64,000 bases of DNA from Trichomonas vaginalis G3 (taxonomy: Eukaryota > Parabasalia > Trichomonadida > Trichomonadidae), in contig NC_067207.1 in NCBI RefSeq assembly GCF_026262505.1, positions 9,888,082-9,952,081 of the forward strand, written 5' to 3'. The notes under the pieces are model-generated. The model was given only the letters and a program-made list of their open reading frames with translations. It had not been told where the DNA came from and did not search any database. Within the stretch, counting starts at the first letter, position 1; every line of letters begins with the position of its first letter. Positions 9,826 to 20,440 of the stretch are shown here, piece by piece. The position numbers were made by a program, and so were the translations under genes.

Positions 9826-12221
9826 ACAGCAACAAACAACAACAGCAACTATATCGTTTCTGATGAAAAAGTTATTGATTCATTAGTTGAGGAATTAGCT
9901 GAGGAATTAGTTGTGGCAACAAACAACAACAGCAACTATATCGTTTCTGATGAAAAAGTTATTGATTCATTAGTTGAGGAATTAGTTATGGCAGAAACTA
10001 AAACCCTCAACGAAAGAATTGGTGAAAACAAGATTGATTTACATAACTACCTCAAACATGATGGAGGAAGAGGAAGGAAAACTGGTATGGCTTTATTAGT
10101 AAATAAAATATCAAATTTAACGATTATAGATGTTGATATCAATAAATCGTACAATGATGAACTTAAAGAAACAGTTAGAAAAGACATTCTATCAAAACTT
10201 TCGGATAAAGATGTTATCGTTAAAACCGCTTCAGGAGGTCTTCACATTTATTGCAACACTAATTTCTTCTATGCAGTTTCGAACAGAATGATTAAATGTT
10301 ATTCCTGCAATGATTATGATATTGACATAATGACTTCTATGGATGATTCAAAGCGTTCTTTAGTAGTTATGGCTGATTCAAGAGTTCGCAAGAATGCAAC
10401 AGAACCAATCAATACATACTCATTCATTCGTGGAAGTTATGATTCAACATTAACTAGAACAGTGAATGATATATTAAATGATTTGAATATTAAGGTAAAA
10501 GTTGAACAGAAGAACGAAGAAATAAAGAGTATAATGAATGAAAACAAAGATGTAAACATTGACGATAAACTTGCCCAGAGCATAGTTGATGGCATCTGTG
10601 ATTTTGAAGTACATAATGACGGTGGAAACATGAATTTAGAAAAAGAAGTTACATTATTCACACTGTTTCAAGCTATTAATTCGTTACCTAATCATTTAAT
10701 TAATGAAGCCTACGATAACGTTTATAACTTCTGCAATTTAACTGAAAATGCAAAAAGTAATTTTGAAAAAGCACGTAGTAGATATGCTCATTTAATGACT
10801 TCTCCATTTGTTTTAGTGAAGATTCTAAAACTATATCAAAAGGAATATTATGATGAATACGTTTTACCTTTATTACGTAAGCCAAAAATAACATTTGATA
10901 TAAAACTTGATGACTCGTTTTTGATAACAGATATTAGACGCAAGGCTGAAAATCATCAGTATAAAAACAGTTCTGAAGTAATTGAGGATTTATCACGTGT
11001 AATCCGTTTTGTAGATTGTGGAAATAAATATTTCATTCAAAAGGACTATAATATTCATGATAAAATGAATCAAATATCATTCGTTCTTCAATCAAACATG
11101 AAAGAGTCACTTAAAATGATTAAATTATTTAAAGAAGAAGGTAAAACAATAACAGCATGGGACGTACTATTAAATCAACTGTCTTCATTAACAGTTGAGG
11201 GTGTTTGCTTTAAATCTGATTCCCCCGATGTTTTCTCAACGTTTCAAGGTTATAAATACAACATTCTCGAAAAGCCTGATTACTCAAAAATTGAGATGTT
11301 TATGAATTTCATTAAAGAAGCCATTTGTGATAATAACGATGAAGTGTATAAATACCTTCTCGGCTGGATTGCATCAATGATTCAACATCCTGGAATCAAG
11401 AATGAAACAGCAATTATTTTGAAAGGACTTCAGGGAACAGGTAAAAACAGATTCACTGACATTATTTCTGAACTTCTTGCCGGTTATTCATGCAAAAACA
11501 TTACTGAAATAAGTGAGCTAACGGGTAATTTCAATTCAGTAGTTGAGAATAAAATGTTTCTTGTACTTAATGAACTCAAGAATGTAGGTGAAGATAGACT
11601 CGCAAACTTCAACGCTTTGAAATCAATTATAACGGATAATGAGATTAGAATTAATGAAAAGAATCAACCCAGAAGAACTGCTCAGAACGTTGCAAACTTC
11701 ATTTTCGTAACTAATAACGTCTACCCTGTCAAAATTGAAGTTGGAGACAGAAGATATGTAGTTTTAAGAGTTAATGGTAAATTTAAGGGTCAATTTGATT
11801 ACTTCAAGAATTTGATGAATTCATGCACAAAGGAATTTTATGATAATTTACTGACGTATTTTATCAATTACGACTTTCATCATTTAATGTACGAATCATT
11901 CCGATGACTGAAGCCAAACAAGATTTAATTGAATTATCATCAAATCCTTTAGATGTATGGATAAATACACATTATGATGAATTGTGTGCAGGTATGACGT
12001 GTAAAAATGCTTTATTCTGCAAACCATCAGACATGAAAGACAAGAATTTCCAAATGAGCATTAAAGATAAATGTGATAAGAAACAGAGAAGAATAGATGG
12101 TAAACAGACATGGTATTATGTTTTGAAAGAAGAAATGAAAGAATTATATAAACAGGTTGAACCAAACGATAATGAGGATTCATTTACTGACGATGAAATA
12201 CCTGTAAATGAAGCTTTATAA
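9823..12221 (+). CDS. Primase-polymerase/SF3 helicase (D5-like)
   Basis: Residues 70-200 resemble an archaeo-eukaryotic primase/Prim-Pol: IIDVDI near residues 101-106 supplies paired acids and GGLHIYC near 138-144 supplies the family His. The C-terminal half is a D5/NrS-1-type superfamily 3 helicase: Walker A GLQGTGKNRF near residue 533, Walker B MFLVLNEL near 577, motif C FIFVTNN near 626, then DRRYVV with an Arg finger. The enzyme would prime and unwind element DNA. A short 87-bp-spaced duplication at the start repeats residues ATNNNSNYIVSDEKVIDSL. The gene is nearly whole, with at most one break. Such enzymes are standard in virophages but not in classical Polintons, and this one sits inside inverted repeats. 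Confidence 0.8.
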
Positions 12222-12239
12222 AGTATGATTGGAATTTAT

Positions 12240-12838
12240 TTTTGCCTTCCTCATTAATCCCACTATGTTGTCAAAATGTCATGTTGTCAAAATGTCATGT
12301 TGTCACTATTTTTCAGAGAAGTTAAATTACCGAGTGACACATAGTGACATAGTGACACCTTCAGTTCTTCAAAAATAATGAATAAATGCCTTCCTCATTA
12401 ATCCCACTATGTTGTCAAAATGTCATGTTGTCAAAATGTCATGTTGTCAAAATGTCATGTTGTCACTATTTTTCAGAGAAGTTAAATTACCGAGTGACAC
12501 ATAGTGACATAGTGACACCTTCAGTTCTTCAAAAATAATGAATAAATGCCTTCCTCTCGTGTTGTTGACATAATGTCATGTCGTCAACATAGTGACATAG
12601 TGACACCTTCAGTTCTTCAAAAATAATTCATTATTGCCATCCTCCTATGTTGTTGTCAAAATGTCATGTTGTCACTATTTTTCAGAGAAGTTAAATTACC
12701 GAGTGACACATAGTGACATAGTGACACCTTCAGTTCTTCAAAAATAATGAATAAATGCCTTCCTCTCGTGTTGTTGACATAATGTCATGTCGTCAACATA
12801 GTGACATAGTGACACCTTCAGTTCTTCAAAAATAATTC
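12240..12838 (-). repeat. Right repeat array, inverted partner of the left array
   Basis: On the minus strand the same unit starts (CGGTAATTTAACTTCTCTGA) occur at 12,332, 12,492 and 12,701, spaced 160 and 209 bases. The 209-base spacing is shared with the left array. The inner end again reads GGAAGGCAAAAATAAA, so both arrays face the helicase gene with the same boundary. Short TGACATTTTGACAACA words are repeated more often here than on the left. The near-identity of the two arms suggests they are kept alike by recombination or copying. Confidence 0.9.
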
Positions 12839-12883
12839 ATTAGTTAGAAAAATAACGCTAATTTTATTTTTATATCTTTTTTT

Positions 12884-12907
12884 GTTTTGTATGTAAAGAC
12901 AGTAATG
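12884..12907 (+). promoter_or_regulatory. Shared leader, class 2, before the KilA-N gene
   Basis: The bases TTTTGTATGTAAAGACAG lead into the ATG at 12,905 and recur exactly before the ATG at 13,590. They differ from the TATAAATG leaders of the other element genes, so this may be a separately timed promoter. Confidence 0.6.
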
Positions 12908-13516
12908 ACAAACATTGAGTTTGAAACAGTTAGAAAGATAGACAATGACACCAAAGTGGTTAGAATAGGTGATTTAAACGTAAGATACTCAAAGAAATAC
13001 AACAAATATTCTTTGTCAGACATTATATCTCCATCTGAAAAGAAAACAAACGACTGGGTTAGAAATGCTTCAACTCAGAAAATTTTGACAAGAAATCCTG
13101 AGCTTATGATATCAGTAACATTTCATGGAACAAGAGCATATCTTATAGACAAAAGTCTTATACCAATAGTTTTGTTATGGTTAGACCCAGTTGTTGGATA
13201 TAACTTCATAACATATGGTTCATTCGATACGGAACGTTGCAGTGAAGGCTTACTTTACATCGTTCAGAAACCGAAGGACTTCAACACAAAAAGATATAAG
13301 ATAGGAAGGACATATAATATAACTCAAAGATATGACAGTACAGTCAATAGAGTCAAGGTTGTGTTCGTTAATGATATGAGAGCTGCTGAAACAGAACTGC
13401 TTGAAGTTTTTGAGAAAATGTATGGTGCTCCCACGAAAGGTAACGAAACGTTTGAAGTAGATGAGATAGATAAAGCTATAAAATTATTTGACGAAGTTGC
13501 TGAAAAATACATGTAA
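12905..13516 (+). CDS. KilA-N domain protein with GIY-YIG-like (T5orf172-type) end
   Basis: A 203-residue protein starting MTNIEFETVRKI. The first half fits a KilA-N DNA-binding domain: a conserved opening, NKYSLSDI, NDWVRNASTQKIL and a later HGTRAYLI stretch. The second half (from about residue 115) has LLYIVQKP, RYKIGRTYNITQRY and FEKMYGAPTKGNETFEV, the pattern of the T5orf172/MUG113 branch of the GIY-YIG superfamily. Such fusions occur in phages and large DNA viruses, where they act on DNA, probably as regulators or nucleases. The ATG at 12,905 is chosen because the same leader stands before another gene. It looks whole. Confidence 0.75.
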   Translation: MTNIEFETVRKIDNDTKVVRIGDLNVRYSKKYNKYSLSDIISPSEKKTNDWVRNASTQKILTRNPELMISVTFHGTRAYLIDKSLIPIVLLWLDPVVGYNFITYGSFDTERCSEGLLYIVQKPKDFNTKRYKIGRTYNITQRYDSTVNRVKVVFVNDMRAAETELLEVFEKMYGAPTKGNETFEVDEIDKAIKLFDEVAEKYM

Positions 13517-13569
13517 AGCGTTTATTTTTGTCTTTTGTGAAAGTCAGAAAATAAAGTTAGTTTTATTTA

Positions 13570-13592
13570 TTTTGTATGTAAAGACAGTAATG
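13570..13592 (+). promoter_or_regulatory. Shared leader, class 2, before the 86-residue gene
   Basis: A second exact copy of TTTTGTATGTAAAGACAG, again ending in GTAATG. It begins 53 bases after the stop of the KilA-N gene, so both genes probably answer to the same control. Confidence 0.6.
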
Positions 13593-13850
13593 TCAACATC
13601 AGAGAACACAACAACTACTATCGTTCATGAAGCCATTAATGAAGAATACGAGTACATACAGTATAACAAACAACTTCGCCTCATTCGTTCGGTCAAAGAT
13701 GACATGTACCAAATGCAAAGTATAATGAATGCTCTTCGTTCTACAAAGCAAGCATATCATTGGTTTGAAAACCAACAGACAAAAGAACTTTTAGAAGAAT
13801 TTCCTCATCTGATTGCTTCCCTCGGAAAACCGAGAGAAGATGAGGAATAA
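13590..13850 (+). CDS. Small Polinton protein (86 aa), unknown
   Basis: MSTSENTTTTIVHEAINEEY opens a helical, charged 86-residue product. No family was recognised. It shares its leader with the KilA-N gene just upstream, which fixes the start and suggests co-regulation. It ends four bases from the convergent gene at 13,854. Confidence 0.5.
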   Translation: MSTSENTTTTIVHEAINEEYEYIQYNKQLRLIRSVKDDMYQMQSIMNALRSTKQAYHWFENQQTKELLEEFPHLIASLGKPREDEE

Positions 13851-13853
13851 AAA

Positions 13854-14117
13854 TTAAATTTGGATTGAGTTTAAAAATTCATCTTTATTAAATTCATCTC
13901 TTCCAATCAATTTATTTATTCTATTAAATTCTTTTATTTTTGCTTCACTTAGTTTAAGGATTGAACGGTAAGTTTCTAATTTTTCGATTATTTCTTTATC
14001 GTTTTCAACCTCACCGCATTGTGGCTTCTTTTTGTAATAGCATATTTTTGATTTAATTCTGTTTAGTTTCTTTTTATATTCATCGTCTGGACTCTTGACT
14101 GCTTCGTTGTCACTCAT
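13854..14117 (-). CDS. Small Polinton protein (87 aa), coiled-coil, unknown
   Basis: MSDNEAVKSPDDEYKKKLNR opens a Lys/Glu-rich, mostly helical product. No domain was recognised. The leader TTTATTTCGTAAGAAATG resembles that of the first gene at 255, which supports its reality. It lies downstream of the integrase on the same strand, so it may be expressed with it. Confidence 0.5.
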   Translation of the reverse strand: MSDNEAVKSPDDEYKKKLNRIKSKICYYKKKPQCGEVENDKEIIEKLETYRSILKLSEAKIKEFNRINKLIGRDEFNKDEFLNSIQI

Positions 14118-14137
14118 TTCTTACGAAATAAAAAAAA

Positions 14138-15699
14138 TTAAATATTATTTAAATATAATGGAGTAATAAAATAAATCGGAATTTCTATTAATTTATTGTC
14201 AACTTCAACTAATGCATTGCCGTTAATATATCTAACAAATTCAGCTATTGTGTCAAATCTTCGTCTTCTTTTTGTCATTGATTTATCAGTTTTTCCATAA
14301 TCGAGATGAATCAAAACTTTATCCCCTTGTTTAAAATTCATGAGCCCCGAATTAATTTGTTCACGTTTAACATCATTCAACCTTTCCATTTGCTTTCTAA
14401 TATATTCCCATTCTTTTGAAATATCATTTTTCATTTCCACCGGTTTCATGTTTATAGTTCTATGCCATGTATTATTAATAATAATATACTAACTGTTGTA
14501 TGATGGAGTCATGATTTCCATCCCAGTATATCTGACCGTTAACCCCTAACGCATCTCTAAGAGTTCTCATTACCGCATCAACTATTTTATTATGAAACGT
14601 ATATGGAGAGATGAAAAGTAAAAATTAATTTGTGGGAAATAATGAGTCATAGTTGCCTGAAATCCTTTATCACTATCACCCCTGATATTATCTACTCTTT
14701 CATGATCTAGTAAGTATTGAATAGCTCTTCTTGTTTCCTGTTCTGTTTTCCCTTTCACTGGAATGCAATATAAATATCTAGTGTTAATGTTAATGGCAAA
14801 TAAATAAGTAACGTTTCCTTTTGAATATTCTAAATGATCGATTTCGTATGAATATGGATATGGTGCAAATGAGGGCGACCAAATTTTTCCTTTAACGGTT
14901 GAATTTTCGGGTCAGTTGGTTTATTTAATATCTTGAAACCCTTTTTAAAATCTTTTTGTTTCTTTAATGTTTGAAATGGATATAATAAAGTGAATGATGA
15001 AGGATTAACTGAAGGAGGAGGTGGTTTTGGTGTTGCAGGTACTGTCATTGGAGGTTTTGGTGTTGCAGGTACTGTCATTGGAGGTTTTGGTGTTGCAAGT
15101 GGTTTAATTTTATCTGCTTTGATTTTGGATGATGAAGTTTTGGAATTCATTCCTCCTTCATTAATTCTGGATGTATTCTATTCATTTGTTTTAAATATGC
15201 TGTATATAAAGGTTTGATATACTTTCCCGCTTCGAGTTTATGTTGAAGGATGAATTCCAAAAGTTGATCTTCATTTAAAAGTTGGGCTGAATATGGTTTA
15301 ACTAATGAATCATAAATTAAAGCTTGTGCATCATTTTTGGTCTGAAGGACCCGGGTTTTGTTTCTTTGTTTTTTGTGGCTCAGGATTATATAATTTATAT
15401 AATTCATCAATATCTTCTTCTGTTAATACTTCATTTTTGAAATCTTTCAAATGTTTAAGTTGTGATTTAGTTTTTTCCTTTGTATATTCATTATTTTTAA
15501 TTTTATCTTTAATTTTAGAAATTATTTCATCATGATATTTCAAAAATTCATTATCATAATATGAATAATAATAATCCATATCATCATCCGTTATATTTTC
15601 ATCATATTTTTGGAGATATGCTTTTAAATCATAATAACTAAGAAAATTTTGATCACGTACTAAATCATCAATTAAATTTTCTAAATCTACGTTATCCAT
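14138..15699 (-). pseudogene. Retroviral-type integrase (c-integrase), broken
   Basis: Leftward coding sequence of about 1.56 kb. The upstream part encodes an acidic, Tyr-rich helical domain (MDNVDLENLIDDLVRD). The middle holds a Pro-rich linker with a repeated TPKPPMTVPA unit and then a core of the rve type, with YEIDHLEYSKGNVTYLFAI and GDSDKGF as landmarks. The last part, with KQGDKVLIHLDYGKTDK and IEIPIYFITPLY, fits the small C-terminal DNA-binding domain that follows the core in Polinton integrases. The enzyme inserts the element into host DNA. The gene is broken, with about three breaks. Its leader ends in ATTTTTATATAAATG. Confidence 0.8.
15018..15107 (-). repeat. 30-bp repeats in the integrase linker
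   Basis: Three copies of a 30-bp unit (plus strand GGTTTTGGTGTTGCAGGTAC and on) encode the Pro-rich linker unit TPKPPMTVPA. The copies are nearly identical, so this tract expanded recently. Confidence 0.8.
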
Positions 15700-15799
15700 T
15701 TATATAAAAATAAAATAAATGTTTTAAGGGTGCCCACCTCTTTGATCAAGAATCAAACCATCATTCAACGGTTCCTTTTGTCTCTTCTGTGGCATTTCA

Positions 15800-18700
15800 T
15801 TAAATAAACGGCATACAACATCCATTTTCACAACATACAGCCTTAGTGTGTGCTCCTGTTAATGCAGTCTTACCGATTGTTAAGCGAGTCATTGACCCGT
15901 TTTTAAGTTGTAAATTAATATTCTGACCATCAAATATCACTTTATCATTTATTATATCCAAATAATTTTTAGGTGTTAATTGTTTATTTTGTCGTAAACT
16001 AACTCCTTTCATTTTTGTGCAATCTTTTAAAATCACTTCCATCAATTGAACCGTTGAATGATGTATAACACTTGGGGCATAAAAGCAACCATGTTATCAC
16101 CTTGTTTCTCAATTGCTAAACCCAATAACTTCTTCTCATGTGCTTTTTCTTCAGCTTTATTCTTTAATTTAGGTTTAAATTTCTCATCAAAACAAAAGAA
16201 ATCAAAAGGTGCGAATTTGTAAATTTTTTATCATAAAATTGTTTATCAGTAACAATTGCTTGAAATGCTTGAGTGTTAGGAAGATTTGGGTCGCCAGCGA
16301 TTGCCCAATAAGATGAATCAGTATCACCTTCAATGAAATGAAAACGATTAACATTCATGCATTTATACATAAAATCATAAATGAAAACCAAATACCAGTA
16401 TTTAGCATTATCTAAAGTGAAGAATGCTCTTGTAAACATGTTTCACATCTATAAAATCTATCTTTAAGCATCACTTGATATGTATCCTCTCCTATTTCTC
16501 TTATGTTTTTAAACTTATTTGACATACATGCAACGCGTGCCTTCTGTGCATTCATTATTTTAGTCTTTGCGTAATTTTGTGTATTCATTGCATCGTAACC
16601 ATATGATCCATTAAGCGAAATCTTGCAAAATAAACTTTTTCCTTTATTTCCTTCTAATTCAGCCTTTTGTCTTTCATTCATAAATTCGTTCGCAAATTCA
16701 TTAAAACAAGTGTTTTTTGTAAATGTTAAAATTGATTGAATGTCATCGATGATAAAATGAAATCTGTCTATTAGATACCAAAGATAATAAGAAGAAAATG
16801 GTTGATATTGGTTGTGTGTTGATGCTAACTGAGTTAATTTTCTCTGTTTCTGGTCAACCGGTAAATTGTTTGATTTCATGTAATTATACATAAAACTGCC
16901 AATTGTTTTTTCATCTGTGATAATATCAAAGTTTCTTATTATCGGTAAAAAGTTTATGTAATCATTAATGTATTTTTCATCAATGTGACCCTTTACTTCA
17001 GCCACGAATAAAGTATTTTTCTTCTTAATTATTCCAGTGCTTTTGCTTTTCTTTGTTGCTGTATCACAAATGATAACACCATTCAATCTTCCCGGCATAT
17101 ACATTTTATGGTCAGTATATTGAATGAAATCATGAGGATTAGATGAAAATGATGAAGGATATAATGAATTAAAGTCAACTCCAACGAAATGAGTCATAAT
17201 GTTGGTGGGTCCTCATTTGATACAGTTTTAGTTTCTGGACTATATGAAAGTTTATTAATGTGTGTGATTCCTTTAAGATTTACTCTATGTTGAACATTTG
17301 ATAAACCACCAGTAATTCCATTACGGAGAATGTGATAAGCTTCAACTGAATCTAAAGTCATTGGTAAATTATTTTTTAATGCGTAATTTCTTAAATTGAT
17401 TCTTAAACGTTGAACATCTTCATCTTTATTTGATTTTACGACATTGCAATAACAACACATTAACTGACAATTTTCTTTGGTATGTGGTTTTTCATTATCG
17501 ATTCTATCCAATGTTGTTTATTTGCATATGTAAACGCTTTACCACACATTTTGCATTTAGATGAAAGGATTAAATCGTGATAGTATTGAAAATCATCCAT
17601 TGAAACATTATTTTTAGTATCCCTTTCTGCTTTTTCATCTTGTTTCTTATATGATTCAATTTTATATTTCCAATACTTTTTCGTTAATTCAAACTTGATT
17701 CTATCTCTTCTCAGGATATTTTTCATTAGGATTAAAGTCTTTGTATGCTAAAGCGTAACGAATCATTGAAGCATTCGATGATAAAGAAAGATTATGAAGC
17801 ATGTCAATTTTATAAACAAATGTTTCTTCAATAATTTTATCAATTGGGTCAATCATAATTTCAACATCTTTATTGCAATAATGAATAAATATTCTAATCT
17901 ATTCTTAAAATTTTTAGCATCATTGAGATATATTTGATAATCACTATCTGATATAGTTTCTTGAGTTAATGCTGAATAAAATGAATCTTGAGTGAATGTT
18001 CCACTTTATAAATTCTTCTTCGTAATTCTCCCATGTGATGAATTGATAAGGAAAAAGGATTTAACACTGATTTATTGTTTCCGAAATCTTGAGTGAATTG
18101 GTCTAATGTTCCACCCGCTATATAATTTCTGATGTCAATAAATCTTAATTCATATGGACAGTTTGTTTTCTTTACTATGACTTGCTTAAATTGAGAAGAA
18201 GAACCCAGCATTGATTTTATCTTCCATTTTGCAGTATTTAAATCACGAAGAATTAAATTTAAATCAAACTTTCCCGAATTAAAACCTATGATATTCACTT
18301 TATTGAATTCCTCATCTAGAAGTTCTTTAAATGCTTCCTTTTGTTTCTCATTTAATGTATTCATTAATTCTTCATATTGTTCAATATTTGATTTAGCAAC
18401 TAATGAACAGGTTGAAAATAAAAATTCAATCCAATCAGAGATGAACGAATCACTTGATGTTAAGCAAAAATTCCTCGTAAATGTTTTATCACGGTCTACG
18501 ACCTCGCCGCTTTGCGGCTTTATTTTGACAGTTGATGATACCATAAATGGTTTTAAGTAAGCGTTCAAAGTTGCACATTCAGAAAGTTGAAGTTCTTCTT
18601 TAGTCTCTAATGTTTCGAAGTCAAAAGTAATATAATATCTTGTTGGTTTATAATATTCCTGCAAATTATGTGCTAATAGCCATTGATATATCTTCTGTTT

Positions 18701-19255
18701 CGTGATATGTGGTGCATATGGTTGTTGTGTGTTTTGCAATTGAACGTCTTGAATTAATCTTCCATTATTTTCTTTACATTTCTCACAATGTTTTAAAAAT
18801 CTTCTTTGGTTTTTCCTTTCTGGATCATCACGGATAGAATATACTTCTTCTTTGCAAAAGGGGCAAACTTTATATCCTGTGAGTGCTTCAACGTCTGTAA
18901 TTCTGTCAGCGTGAAGTTTTCCACATGGACTCTGTGTTAATAAAATATTTACTGTTTCAAATTCTGGATCTATCATTATTGATTCCACTAATGGAAAGTC
19001 TACCTTGTTAATGTCTACGTCTTCTGGTTGAGGGTCACAATAATAAAAATCAATATTAACGTTTAACATTCTTGCTAACCTCTCACTTTCTGATGAAATG
19101 TCAAATCCTTCATATGCATCTATGGCTTCATTTAAATAACTTCTACGAGTTTTAGGATTAACACCATCAGGAATGTTATAGAAGTGTTTAAATAACCTTC
19201 TACCTTCTGCTCTAATTTGATTATCATTCATTTTAGCTGTTCCATTTTTGTTCAT
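15800..19255 (-). pseudogene. Protein-primed B-family DNA polymerase, broken
   Basis: Leftward coding sequence of about 3.4 kb. In gene order it shows the exonuclease signs YYITFDFETLE and IIGFNSGKFDLNL, then polymerase motif A VDFNSLYPSS, motif B SLNGSYGYDAMN and motif C IEGDTDSSYW, and ends with the basic KMKGVSLRQNK block and ENGCCMPFI. These belong to the pPolB group that copies Polintons, adenoviruses and linear plasmids. A Cys-rich HNH-like region lies between the exonuclease and motif A. The front part has a CPFCKEEVYS...HCEKC zinc-binding pattern. The gene is broken, with about five breaks. The leader ends in TTTCTGAAATAAATG. Confidence 0.9.
17194..17726 (-). other. HNH / endonuclease VII-like region inside the polymerase gene
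   Basis: Within the polymerase gene, between exonuclease and palm, lie CKMCGKAF, then MDRIDNEKPHTKENCQLM and CCYCNVVKSNKD. CxxC, a DRID with following His and Asn-Cys, and a closing CxxC are the hallmarks of HNH nucleases of the recombination endonuclease VII type. Whether it cuts DNA during replication or is only a zinc-bound insertion is unknown. It is part of a broken gene. Confidence 0.7.
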
Positions 19256-19333
19256 TTATTTCAGAAAAAAATTAAAAAATAAATAAAAATAAAGTTTATT
19301 TTTTTTAAAGTCCGAGACTCAGAGAGTCCAGGG

Positions 19334-20440
19334 CTAAAGTCCATAAAATGAATTAAGAACACATAAATTTTTATCATCTGCGACGTGACGAATACATTTT
19401 AATTTACTCAAGAATGCGTACCCTGATACATTAAATCTAATTCCTGTCTTATTTAATTTCACAACTTTGAAAAGGAATGTATGAATAGCTATAAAATGAT
19501 GAGATGATGTTTTATGGGTTGCTTCCATTTTTTCTGAAATAAATGAATAAATATAATGTTTATAAGTTTTCATATCTTTTATGTTCTTAATAACGAATGG
19601 TATAGACCTTTCAACTTCGTCTTCCTTCGGTGCTGTTCTTTCATATGAAACATTTTGGTATCTTCAATAATGAAACCACAATCGCATAAAATTTTATATG
19701 TACCAATTGTTTCTTTTGATATTTTATCTAACAAATCAAAAACTTTATCAACACCTGTACATTTATTTAAATAATAATTTGTGTAAATATCATGGTCTTC
19801 TTTCTTAATCGTATTTGTTGCATATGTTACATTTTTCAGTGCTTTTTTGAATTTTTCAGAATCAAGAGGAGGTGAAAGTAATATACATGGATAATCTCCA
19901 TCGTCAATAAACTGAAGCTTATGTTTATGAATAAATTTTGTGCCTTCTTCTGAAAGTGTTACGTCAATATCACCATCTAATAAATTTTTAGTAGATTCCA
20001 AAAAGTAATTTTTATATCTTTCCTCATGTGATTTTTGAACTTCTGATTCTGAAGCTGGGATATTCATTAAACCCTCTACTTCATTTTCATTATATTTTTC
20101 AACTTCTCTTAATTCCTTAATTTTTTCATCTATTTCATCTCTTATTTTTTCCAGTCTTTCAATTTCATCATATTCATCATCTTTAATTCGTTCTTCATAA
20201 TATTCAGGGAAAACATCAGGTTCTTTAGGTTTTTCTTTTTTAGATGTGGGATATAAGAAATTTATAACATCATCTTTATTCATTTTTCCATCATAATCAA
20301 ACTCATTTAAAAACTCCGCGAATTTTTGACAATTTCTTAAATAATATTTATCAACCTCATAACCTGCCTACTCTAATATATCCTTTATTTCCCTGTTTGT
20401 GAATCCTAATTTTTTAACGTCGTTAGTCTTGACACTCATT
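19334..20440 (-). pseudogene. Polinton protein of unknown function, broken
   Basis: Leftward coding sequence of about 1.1 kb upstream of the polymerase. The clearest part starts MNKDDVINFLYPTSKKEKPK, contains a Glu/Lys-rich coiled coil, and ends with CDCGFIIEDTKMFHMKEQHR, a possible C2H2-like zinc site. The rest includes the stretch SGYAFLSKLKCIRHVADDKN. No family was named. Its neighbourhood suggests a replication partner, for example a terminal protein, but nothing proves this. It is broken. Confidence 0.4.

Noticed and set aside
15724-15795. A 23-codon minus-strand reading frame (MPQKRQKEPLNDG)
   Set aside because: Too short to support as a gene; it lies between the integrase and the polymerase and has no clear leader.
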